Source: JABFSS01 sp964449445 (GTDB taxonomy: Bacteria; Patescibacteriota; Gracilibacteria; Peribacterales; Peribacteraceae). Taken from it: a stretch of 64,000 nucleotides of DNA. Shown one piece after another: positions 8,645 through 15,168 of this stretch; the stretch's first letter is position 1, and each line of letters opens with the position of its first letter. Under the pieces are notes generated by a model. That model searched no databases, was not told the origin of the DNA, and was given only the letters and a program-made list of their open reading frames with translations. The stretch is taken from NCBI GenBank assembly GCA_964449445.1, contig CAYUZT010000004.1:51279-115278 (forward strand), written 5' to 3'. The position numbers and the translations under genes were made by a program.

Positions 8645-11600
8645 ATGTTCACTCACCTCTTCCCGTCGGGATCCAATCATAACGCTCGCGAACGACGCGA
8701 GGTGTTCAACGGCGGCTGGTTTGAAGCGCCGAATCCGATGTCGCAGAGCTTCTACCTGCGTCAGCAGAATGAAGCGATGATGCAGAACGCCCGGGTGCTC
8801 TCGCAGTTCAACTGGTTCAATCAGATGCGCGCCCTCTACGGGCCCAACTTTACGGCCATGCAGGGCCAAATGGGCACGATGAACCAAATGCAGGGTCGTA
8901 TCGGCCAGATCGCCCAGAGTCCGACGGCATGGAGGGGGCAAATGATGGGTTTTCCCAACCGGCCGCTGCTCGGGCCTATGAACCGATTCCCGATTGGTCC
9001 CGCGGGATTCGATCAATCAATGCAGGGCGGCCCTCAACTGTCAGGGCTCAGCACCCGCGCGCAACTGATTCAGAAATATTCCATGGCCCAGATGCAGGAG
9101 ACGGGCCACACGCCGTACGCACGTGGACCCCAACCGGGCGAGGTCCCCGCGCCGCACATGCCGGGGTACGGCCCCAACGACGGACTCGGCCGAAACCCCG
9201 ATGAGCCGCAGCCGATCTTCCGCACCATTCCGCCCGATCGCCCTTCCCGTGGAGTGCAATATGCAATGCGTGCTCCGCCGCCCCCTTCGCGTGTGCCCGG
9301 GTACAGGACGTTTATCAACGGAGGATTTCTGGATACGACCGGCCCTGTACCGACCTTTGAACCACTCTCATCCATTACCAACCGCGTGCGCGATCGATCG
9401 TACGTCGCCTGGAACAGCACCCAAGGCTTCGACATCGAGCACCGGCCGTTTACGCCGAGTACGCCGGGGTACGGTCCTTCGTATGCACGCGGGCGCATTC
9501 CCAGTTATGGACCTGCTACGTCACGCAATACTGCTCGTAATCGACCGTCGAATCCATCATTTGAGCGTCTTCTGCAGATGGGCCGTGAACTTTTCACTGG
9601 TACTCCGGCACAGATTCGTCAGCGGCTTACCAAATTGGTTCCGCCCGGACCAGATCGCGATATGTTGCTGGGGATGGTAGATGCCATTCGGCGCATCCCG
9701 GAACTTGATGCGCAAATGACGAAAGCACTCCAAAATCCCGGATCGGGAGATGTGGAGCGCATTGGCAAAGAGATGGTGGAAGTTGCAGAAAAAATGTTCG
9801 CAGCTCTGACTCCCGATATTCTCAAACGTATTCGCGAGCGGATGAACCGTGAAGGCATTGCCAATGTTTCCACACGACGCATAGAGAACAGCGACTACGA
9901 ATTCGTCATGGATTTCCGCGGCGATCGTCCGTCGTTTCGGTTCCAGCGGCAGGGGACCGAGAGTACGGATACCGAGACGAAGGCGGGCATGGATGCGACA
10001 CGCAAGGAACTCACGGATTTGCGCAGTGAGCGCACGTCTGTTCTCAAGCAACTGGAGGACATCAATGCCGGGCGAAAGACCTTGCAGGATCAGATGAAGG
10101 CGCTCGCGGCAAAAACGCAGGAAGACCTGACAGCGCTCCAGAAGCAACTGCAGGAGGCGCAGGAGAGTACTGATGAAGACCGCGTGAAGAATCTGCTCGA
10201 CGCAATCGCGAAGCTCACGAAGGTTCTGAAAGAGAGTTTCGCCGATACCAACAAGCAAATTGACGAATTGCAGCGACGTGCGGATTTGCTGACCAAGAGC
10301 GCGCAAGATCTGGATACTCATGCACGAGATCTTGAGGCGAGGCTCAAGCTTTCACCGGCCCAGTATGCTGCACAGAAAAAGACATTCGATGCTGCGGCCA
10401 AGCAACGCGAACAGAAGCGCAAGGATGCCGCGACGCAATTCACGTCGTTCGATACGCCTCCTGATTCCACTCCGCCCGCCAATCCTGCACAAGAGAAGAA
10501 GCAGCAGGAAGCGAAGAACAAAGAAACGGGGAGATACCTTGAGGAAGGACGTCTGGATGATTTTGTCCGATCACTCTCACTCCTGCCTGGCTTCACCGCG
10601 CGTTTGGAAGGCAGGGGAGTGGTTCTCCGTTATCACGGCTGGGAGCATACAGAGACCATCTCCAGCTCACCGTCGACTGAGAGCGTGCGCAACAACGTGA
10701 CTGCGTACATGCAAATGATGAAAACAGCAGTGGATAGTGCGGAGCAGAATTTCCGGAACATTCTTTCGGAGGTCTCTCTGCCCGCCGGGATCACGCATGA
10801 GCAACCGGATCAGCTCTCCGTCTCCTTCCGGCACCGGGACCCCTCACGCTCCTTTGATTATGCGCGCCACTTCGATTACCGGTCGCAATGGAATCCGGGA
10901 GAATCTATCGATTCGTCGGGGCGAGTGATGTGGTACCTACCCGTCGATCCCACCATTCTTCGTGAGGCAATCACCAGAGACGTTGCGGCGTTTGCGAAGA
11001 GCGTGGCAGAGCCTGCCGCACCGACTGCCGAAGAAATTGCAGAGAAAGAACGGCAGAAACAAGTAGCGGAAAAGGCCAAGCAGGATGTGGAACAGATGCG
11101 CAAAGAAGTCGAACAGTTCAATAGTAACCCAAACGCTTTTGCGCATGCGACTCTGATTGTTCAGGGAGAGCCCCCGCGAGTAACACTCACCATCTCCCCC
11201 ACAGCCGAAACTCCTGGACCAAGTTTTCTTGTCAGCGCATTGCAGGATGCCTTCCGTGGTACGCCTCCTGATCTCACCGGACCACCGTATACGATGAATG
11301 ATGTGACATTGGGCAGACTACGAATGATCACGGATAATCTTCGTTTCGTTGATCCATCATCAGGATACATCTCTCCAGCTTTGCGTGAGTTTTTGGCTCT
11401 GCCGGTTTCGCGGCGGTTGGCTCGCATTCGCTTTGCAGTTTCAAACGCCTACCGGGTCCATACATGGTCGAACTATAACGTGCAGATTATTCCCGAACCC
11501 GGACAGAACGAAGCATTGAATAGGACATTACAAGAACGAGGGTATTCGAATCTCCGTGGCACGGATGGTCAAAGCTATCTTGCACTTGATGTCGGTCACA

Positions 11601-12217
11601 CCCTTGGACTTCCTCATCTTCTTGCTGCATTACAGCTGCCGAATCCGAACCTTTCAGCGGTAGAGAAACAGGCAGCAGAAAATCTTGAACGTCTACGCGG
11701 AGAAGTGCAACGCTTCAATGCAGAACCGAATACGCTGGCGCGCATTACGTCGTTGAATGTATCGGGGGTACCGCCCCCGGGGCCTCAAGGGTTTGTGTTC
11801 TCTTGGGAGGCACGGCCCGGTATCGACAGAAATGTGGTGGCCTCTGCGCTCCATGCCGCACTTGGATTCAGAGATATAAGCTATTACTCAGGAAATACAC
11901 TCCCCCATATTCCAGCTGTTCACGGGGGATTTTCGCAGGAGCAGATACAGAACGTGATGCGGTATTTGCGTCGCACCGAGACTTCCACGCCTTCCGCAGA
12001 AGAGAAACAGGCGCAGGAGCTGCGGGAGGAACTGGGAAAGCTCAATGATGATGTGGCGAAGATTGAGGAGCAGGAGAAAAAGCTTCCAGCAGACGATGCT
12101 GGTTCTGCCGAAATTCTCGACGCTCTGACCAAACTCCGCAAACAACTCCTTGATCGCATTGGCGGATTAGAAGGACGGATTAAGGAGATAGAAGAGAGAG
12201 CAAAAAAGCTTGGTTGA
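8645..12217 (+). CDS. 1190-aa coiled-coil protein with internal duplication
   Basis: No signal peptide or membrane helix is apparent. The first 110 residues are Met/Gln/Asn-rich, and about 115-300 are rich in Pro, Gly, Arg and Tyr and probably unstructured. A long coiled coil spans about 449-599. Two copies of a 115-residue unit follow, at about 809-932 and 1006-1119. Each opens with a heptad segment, EVEQFNSNPN in one and EVQRFNAEPN in the other, and continues as beta-rich sequence with VSALQDAF or ASALHAAL. A short coiled coil (1120-1189) ends the protein. The family is unknown; a cytoskeletal or scaffold role is possible but only inferred. The gene is convergent with the minus-strand gene at 12297. 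The start MFTHLF resembles MFTPLH of the 2074-6717 gene. Confidence 0.8.
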   Translation: MFTHLFPSGSNHNARERREVFNGGWFEAPNPMSQSFYLRQQNEAMMQNARVLSQFNWFNQMRALYGPNFTAMQGQMGTMNQMQGRIGQIAQSPTAWRGQMMGFPNRPLLGPMNRFPIGPAGFDQSMQGGPQLSGLSTRAQLIQKYSMAQMQETGHTPYARGPQPGEVPAPHMPGYGPNDGLGRNPDEPQPIFRTIPPDRPSRGVQYAMRAPPPPSRVPGYRTFINGGFLDTTGPVPTFEPLSSITNRVRDRSYVAWNSTQGFDIEHRPFTPSTPGYGPSYARGRIPSYGPATSRNTARNRPSNPSFERLLQMGRELFTGTPAQIRQRLTKLVPPGPDRDMLLGMVDAIRRIPELDAQMTKALQNPGSGDVERIGKEMVEVAEKMFAALTPDILKRIRERMNREGIANVSTRRIENSDYEFVMDFRGDRPSFRFQRQGTESTDTETKAGMDATRKELTDLRSERTSVLKQLEDINAGRKTLQDQMKALAAKTQEDLTALQKQLQEAQESTDEDRVKNLLDAIAKLTKVLKESFADTNKQIDELQRRADLLTKSAQDLDTHARDLEARLKLSPAQYAAQKKTFDAAAKQREQKRKDAATQFTSFDTPPDSTPPANPAQEKKQQEAKNKETGRYLEEGRLDDFVRSLSLLPGFTARLEGRGVVLRYHGWEHTETISSSPSTESVRNNVTAYMQMMKTAVDSAEQNFRNILSEVSLPAGITHEQPDQLSVSFRHRDPSRSFDYARHFDYRSQWNPGESIDSSGRVMWYLPVDPTILREAITRDVAAFAKSVAEPAAPTAEEIAEKERQKQVAEKAKQDVEQMRKEVEQFNSNPNAFAHATLIVQGEPPRVTLTISPTAETPGPSFLVSALQDAFRGTPPDLTGPPYTMNDVTLGRLRMITDNLRFVDPSSGYISPALREFLALPVSRRLARIRFAVSNAYRVHTWSNYNVQIIPEPGQNEALNRTLQERGYSNLRGTDGQSYLALDVGHTLGLPHLLAALQLPNPNLSAVEKQAAENLERLRGEVQRFNAEPNTLARITSLNVSGVPPPGPQGFVFSWEARPGIDRNVVASALHAALGFRDISYYSGNTLPHIPAVHGGFSQEQIQNVMRYLRRTETSTPSAEEKQAQELREELGKLNDDVAKIEEQEKKLPADDAGSAEILDALTKLRKQLLDRIGGLEGRIKEIEERAKKLG

Positions 12218-12227
12218 GTACTATGAA

Positions 12228-12255
12228 AACGCCCCTGTACTGGGACAGGGACGTT
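12228..12255 (-). terminator. Probable terminator between convergent genes
   Basis: An 11-bp stem with one mismatch (12228-12238 with 12245-12255) has the loop ACTGGG. On the minus strand it is followed by TTTTC, so it most likely ends the 12297-12755 transcript. It may also slow plus-strand transcription. Confidence 0.5.
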
Positions 12256-12296
12256 CTCGCTGTGGTGGTTAGCCCGGGGTTGGCATGGGACAGGGC

Positions 12297-12755
12297 CTAC
12301 TGCTGTTCCCATTTTTCCGGCGACGCGCACACGAGCCGATACAACACGTGGTTCTGATAGCAGTACCACGTGCCGTCGAGCTCGAAGGGCACGTTCATCT
12401 GGACACTCTTCCAGCTTCCACTGGCGCGTTTGACCCAGCCGGTAAAGTCCCGCGGGAGCGGGGCCTGTTCGGGCAGGTTGTCCACCTTGGACTTCAGGGC
12501 GGCCAAATTGCCCTCGAGCGTCGTCACCTTCTTGTCGAGGGTGTCGACCTTCGCCTCGATCTTGTCGAGGCGCCCGTTGACGTCCTTTTTCAACCCGTCG
12601 ATCGCCGCCAACACGGCGGCGATGTCGGCCTTGGGGACCGTCGTCTTGGCGCTCGGCGCCGACGGCGGTTTGCCCTTGGCCTGGGCCAGCACGGTTTGCG
12701 GGGTGGCGGCCACGATGGCCGCCAAAGCGAGCGCGAAAACAGAACTGCGACGCAT
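12297..12755 (-). CDS. Secreted coiled-coil protein, paralog A
   Basis: 152 aa from ATG 12755. This start gives a clean signal peptide (MRRSSVFALALAAIVAATP..VLAQ, cleavage after about 26) and places GGGGG 7 nt upstream as a SD-like element; longer forms would translate the structured leader. The mature part has a Pro/Ser-rich linker, a heptad coiled coil (about 40-95) with NGRLDKIEAKVDTLDKKV, and a C-terminal domain rich in Trp, Tyr and two Cys (TWYCYQNHVLYRLVC). Paralog B at 13111 shares signal peptide, the NGRLDK element and the leader. Third positions are very GC-rich, which suggests strong expression. It is likely a small envelope or periplasm-like protein forming trimers or other coiled-coil oligomers. 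Function unknown. Confidence 0.82.
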   Translation of the reverse strand: MRRSSVFALALAAIVAATPQTVLAQAKGKPPSAPSAKTTVPKADIAAVLAAIDGLKKDVNGRLDKIEAKVDTLDKKVTTLEGNLAALKSKVDNLPEQAPLPRDFTGWVKRASGSWKSVQMNVPFELDGTWYCYQNHVLYRLVCASPEKWEQQ

Positions 12756-12915
12756 GGTACTACCCCCGGTTAAGGGGGCTCCAAAAGGAAAAGGGCGAGA
12801 CAGTTGCCGATGTTTACAACGCCGGGGGTTTCCCCCACAGCGACCACTCACTTCCTTCAAGGGGAATGAATGGGATTATGCGGGGGAAATGGTGATGACA
12901 AAGACCGGAGACCTA
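12756..12915 (-). promoter_or_regulatory. Conserved structured 5' leader of paralog A
   Basis: Between the predicted start (about 12915) and the ATG the transcript holds TTCCCCCGC, then GTGGGGGAAACCCCC (12824-12837), then CCCCC TTAACC GGGGG (12763-12778) just before the ATG. The same elements occur in the same order and spacing upstream of paralog B although intervening bases differ. The first C-tract can pair with the later G-tract, allowing exclusive structures. This is a candidate cis-regulatory RNA. Confidence 0.65.
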
Positions 12916-12921
12916 TTAGTT

Positions 12922-12950
12922 ATATTAAGAATTTTACGCATTTTTGTCAA
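12922..12950 (-). promoter_or_regulatory. Consensus promoter for paralog A
   Basis: On the minus strand TTGACA (12945-12950) and TAATAT (12922-12927) are 17 nt apart: near-perfect sigma70 consensus. Expected start is near 12915. Confidence 0.85.
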
Positions 12951-13036
12951 GTTCATGCTTTGTCCTTTCTGAAAGATAGAAAGGGGTGGATTCTGCCTCT
13001 TTGACTACGAAATGCAAGTGTCCCACACATCGATAA

Positions 13037-13060
13037 ATCCTCCGTCTGGGGACGGAGGAT
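13037..13060 (-). terminator. Terminator after paralog B
   Basis: A perfect 10-bp stem ATCCTCCGTC/GACGGAGGAT with a 4-nt loop is followed on the minus strand by TTTATC. It lies 50 nt beyond the stop of the 13111-13620 gene. Confidence 0.6.
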
Positions 13061-13110
13061 CTAGGGTGCTGTGGGAGGGTGCAACCCCTGTGGCGTTGGA
13101 CGGTTAAGTG

Positions 13111-13620
13111 CTAGCACGTGCGCCACGTGTAGTAGTACACGCAGCGGTACGGGCACCACACTTGTGCCCACTGGCAACGGCAGCCGCAATTATTGTAGCC
13201 GTAATAGCAGCCATTGCAGTGGTAATACCGATCGCGGTAATGGTGATGGTGAACCACCTTTACCGGAGGAGGCGTCTTGCACTCCTCAACCTTTTCGGCG
13301 AGTTTTTTTTGCTCGCAGAGGAGTTCCGCGAAGCGGCGGTTCATGGTGCCCTCGAGCCCGTCCACACGGGTCTCGAGGTTGCCGATACGCACGATGGCCG
13401 CAGCCACCGTCGTTTCCAGTTTGTCCAGGCGTCCGTTGACGCCGGCGAAGCCGTTTTTGACGACACCGGTCAGTTCGACCAAGGCCTGCTTGACCTCGTC
13501 GAGTTGCGCCTGAGTCGCCGGCTTGCTGGTGGTGGCGGGCGTCGGCGCGGACGGCGTTTGGGCCGAGGCGGCGTCGATGCTGATGGCCAGGACGAGCGCG
13601 GACAGAATGATGCGACGCAT
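13111..13620 (-). CDS. Secreted coiled-coil protein with Cys/His/Tyr tail, paralog B
   Basis: 169 aa from ATG 13620, chosen for the signal peptide (MRRIILSALVLAISIDAASAQ) and because the leader conserved with paralog A ends there. A Pro/Thr linker is followed by a coiled coil (about 40-105) with NGRLDKLE and NLETRVDGLEG. The last 50 residues are unusual: VVHHHHYRDRYYHCNGCYYG and then several CxC and CxxxC steps among Tyr and Trp, ending TWRTC. Such a tail could bind metal (Cu, Zn, Fe) or cross-link through Cys/Tyr; this is inference. It differs from the C-terminus of paralog A, which has only two Cys. It has its own promoter (13784-13812) and terminator (13037-13060). Confidence 0.82.
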   Translation of the reverse strand: MRRIILSALVLAISIDAASAQTPSAPTPATTSKPATQAQLDEVKQALVELTGVVKNGFAGVNGRLDKLETTVAAAIVRIGNLETRVDGLEGTMNRRFAELLCEQKKLAEKVEECKTPPPVKVVHHHHYRDRYYHCNGCYYGYNNCGCRCQWAQVWCPYRCVYYYTWRTC

Positions 13621-13777
13621 GCTAGGAACCCCGGTTAAGGGGCCCTCCATAGAAAAGAAACGGAAGTACATTCGACGCGAAACGCGCGGGGTTTCCCCCA
13701 CAGCGTTCCCCTTACCCATCAGTGAAGATGAGGAAGGAGAGTATGCGGGGGAAGCGATACTGACAAAGATCGGTACA
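13621..13777 (-). promoter_or_regulatory. Conserved structured 5' leader of paralog B
   Basis: Same organisation as the paralog A leader: TTCCCCCGC (13745-13753), GTGGGGGAAACCCC (13688-13701), and CCCC TTAACC GGGG (13629-13642) next to the ATG. The TTAACC loop, the GAAA junction and the total length (about 157 nt) are kept. Confidence 0.65.
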
Positions 13778-13783
13778 GTTGAC

Positions 13784-13812
13784 ATTTTATCTAAAAAATG
13801 TCTATTTGGCAA
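13784..13812 (-). promoter_or_regulatory. Promoter for paralog B
   Basis: On the minus strand TTGCCA (13807-13812) and TAAAAT (13784-13789) are 17 nt apart, predicting a start near 13777. Confidence 0.7.
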
Positions 13813-13846
13813 TAGGGAGTTTTGCTAAAAAATGCCAGAGGATAAT

Positions 13847-13874
13847 GTTCAAAATGGGTTTTCTGGGCTATAAT
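13847..13874 (+). promoter_or_regulatory. Promoter for hicBA
   Basis: TTCAAA (13847-13852), a 16-nt spacer, and a perfect TATAAT (13869-13874). The hicB ATG (13881) begins 6 nt after the -10 box, so the transcript is probably leaderless. Confidence 0.65.
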
Positions 13875-13880
13875 GAGCAC

Positions 13881-14108
13881 ATGTCGTTTCTGTTTCAAAT
13901 CATCTTTCGACCAGAACCCGAAGGGGGGTACACGGTGATCGTGCCATCACTCCCCGGCTGCATTACGTATGGTGAAACTCTCGATGAGGCAAGAGTCATG
14001 GCGCAGGAGGCGATCACTCTGTACATCGAAACATTGCAAGAGAACAACGAAGAGGTTGTCGACGACACCAATTCATTCGACGCGCGACTACTCGTGACCG
14101 TTCCATGA
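13881..14108 (+). CDS. hicB: HicB-type antitoxin
   Basis: 75 aa. The partial RNase H-like fold of the HicB family is recognisable: FRPEPEGGYTVIVPSLPGC, then TYGETLDEARVMAQEAI, the usual GG(Y/F).V..P.LPGC...G.T..EA pattern. It has no separate C-terminal DNA-binding domain, so it is the short HicB form. The antitoxin binds and blocks HicA and often represses the operon. The ATG at 13881 is chosen over upstream in-frame ATGs because TATAAT ends 6 nt before it. The stop overlaps the hicA start (ATGA at 14105-14108), so the two are translationally coupled, antitoxin first. Confidence 0.9.
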   Translation: MSFLFQIIFRPEPEGGYTVIVPSLPGCITYGETLDEARVMAQEAITLYIETLQENNEEVVDDTNSFDARLLVTVP

Positions 14109-14317
14109 CGCCAAAGTTTCCACGACGCAGTTCACGCGAGATTGTGACGCTCTTGCATGAGCATGGGTTTCAGGATAGTCGCCAACATGGCAGCCATCTG
14201 ATTCTCTACAATCCTGCAACGAAGAAACGTGCAGTAGTTCCCGTCGGAAAGAAAGATCTTCCCATTGGAACAGTGAAGTCCATTTTGCGGGAGGCGGGAA
14301 TTGAGTGGGAGGGGTGA
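14105..14317 (+). CDS. hicA: HicA-type mRNA interferase toxin
   Basis: 70 aa, the usual HicA length. The dsRBD-like fold is recognisable: SSREIVTLLHEHGFQDSRQH, then the catalytic GSH motif with His31 (GSHLIL), then VVPVGKKDLPIGTVKSIL and a short C-terminal turn. HicA toxins cleave mRNA at the ribosome or free, halting translation until HicB neutralises them. It is coupled to hicB by a 4-nt ATGA overlap and has no promoter of its own. The active-site His and the preceding Gly-Ser are intact, so the toxin is probably functional. Confidence 0.9.
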   Translation: MTPKFPRRSSREIVTLLHEHGFQDSRQHGSHLILYNPATKKRAVVPVGKKDLPIGTVKSILREAGIEWEG

Positions 14318-14379
14318 GAAAAGCAATGGGATTCACAAAAAATCGTCACTTCTTTTCGTGAGAACATGAGACGGTACGG

Positions 14380-14694
14380 ATGCAATGCAGAGTGGTGGAA
14401 GAAGGATTGGAGACGCAATACGGTACGCGTCTCATGGTCACAAAACGTTTCAAGAATGGCGGCGTGACATGGAGAAATGCCATACAGGATCTCGACCGGC
14501 GTATGGCAGCGGGAGAAGATATTCAGCTTTCCAATGGAGTGGATTTGCAAAAGATTAGAGAAGAAGAAGAGCGCGGTCTTCAGCTCTATCGCCGAGCGAA
14601 GGATGTGTGGTTCCGACTTTCGGAATCAGAGCGAAATGCCATGCGTGAACATGCCAAGAAGCAGTATCCTTTTTTGCGGAGATCCCATCAGTAA
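14380..14694 (+). CDS. Small hypothetical protein downstream of hicBA
   Basis: 104 aa from ATG 14380; an internal ATG (VTKRFKNGGV start) would shorten it by 18. The protein is charged and predicted mostly helical, with RNAIQDLDRRMAAGEDI and a basic C-terminus. No domain is recognised and no good SD is visible. It lies 62 bp after hicA, so it may be a passenger of that transcript or independent. Amino-acid composition and codon use look like a real gene, but evidence is modest. Confidence 0.5.
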   Translation: MQCRVVEEGLETQYGTRLMVTKRFKNGGVTWRNAIQDLDRRMAAGEDIQLSNGVDLQKIREEEERGLQLYRRAKDVWFRLSESERNAMREHAKKQYPFLRRSHQ

Positions 14695-14762
14695 TTCCAT
14701 GATGGAAAGTTTGTGTATCCGTGTAATCAAGGAGGAGCTGATTGCCGCTACTGTGTAATGCG

Positions 14763-14878
14763 ATGCCGAATGGTGGAGCGTGGGGGAATGGTTCGACAGG
14801 CTCACCACAGGTTGAACCCCGACCCGTGATTCTCAAGCCACGGGTGACAACCTGACCACGCCCCTCACAATTCGGCAT
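14763..14878 (+). repeat. Long multi-step inverted repeat
   Basis: Nested complementary segments: ATGCCGAAT (14763-14771) with ATTCGGCAT (14870-14878), then GCGTGG with CCACGC, AGGTTG with CAACCT, and ACCCGTG with CACGGGT at the tip. It includes TTCGACAGGCTCACCACAGG, a motif related to the repeat at 22977-23054. It could be a folded RNA or a decayed palindromic element. The rest of the gene-free stretch 14695-15168 holds only this, the promoter, the terminator and a small hairpin. Confidence 0.55.
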
Positions 14879-14899
14879 ATGTAGTGTAGTGAAGGGCTC

Positions 14900-14928
14900 T
14901 TGACATACCCTTTTCACCTCAGTAAAAT
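14900..14928 (+). promoter_or_regulatory. Consensus promoter upstream of carA
   Basis: TTGACA (14900-14905), 17 nt, TAAAAT (14923-14928). The start would be near 14935, 37 nt before an intrinsic terminator and 234 nt before carA. Confidence 0.8.
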
Positions 14929-14971
14929 TGATTCTGTTCTCAAGCCACGGATGCCGACGGGCAATTGAATT

Positions 14972-14999
14972 CCCGCCTCTAAAAGGCGGGTTTTGTTTC
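14972..14999 (+). terminator. Intrinsic terminator, possible attenuator of carA
   Basis: CCCGCCT (14972-14978) pairs with AGGCGGG (14984-14990) around a 5-nt loop, followed by TTTTGTTT. Upstream, CGGG near 14957 can pair with CCCG (14972-14975) as a competing antiterminator. Together with the promoter at 14900 this would yield either a 65-nt RNA or carA read-through. Confidence 0.7.
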
Positions 15000-15025
15000 T
15001 ATCATTGATTTTTTTAGGAACTGGC

Positions 15026-15047
15026 CGTTCCACAGGGGTGTGGAACG
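15026..15047 (+). repeat. 9-bp hairpin in the carA leader
   Basis: CGTTCCACA (15026-15034) pairs with TGTGGAACG (15039-15047) around GGGG. It follows the attenuator-like terminator, and nothing T-rich enough for termination follows directly. Confidence 0.4.
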
Positions 15048-15168
15048 TCCGAGATTCTTTTCACACAGCGAAAATCTTGGATTCGTTAAAAGTGATTTTT
15101 GCCGTTACACAAAAGTGTCTTCGCATCTCCCAAAAAAAGAAAGAACACTGTATCGTTCCGCAAACTTC

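Noticed and set aside
14763..14878. tRNA-like reading of GGTTCGACAGGCTCACC
   Set aside because: No acceptor/anticodon/T-arm arrangement of tRNA size could be drawn; nesting is that of one long hairpin.
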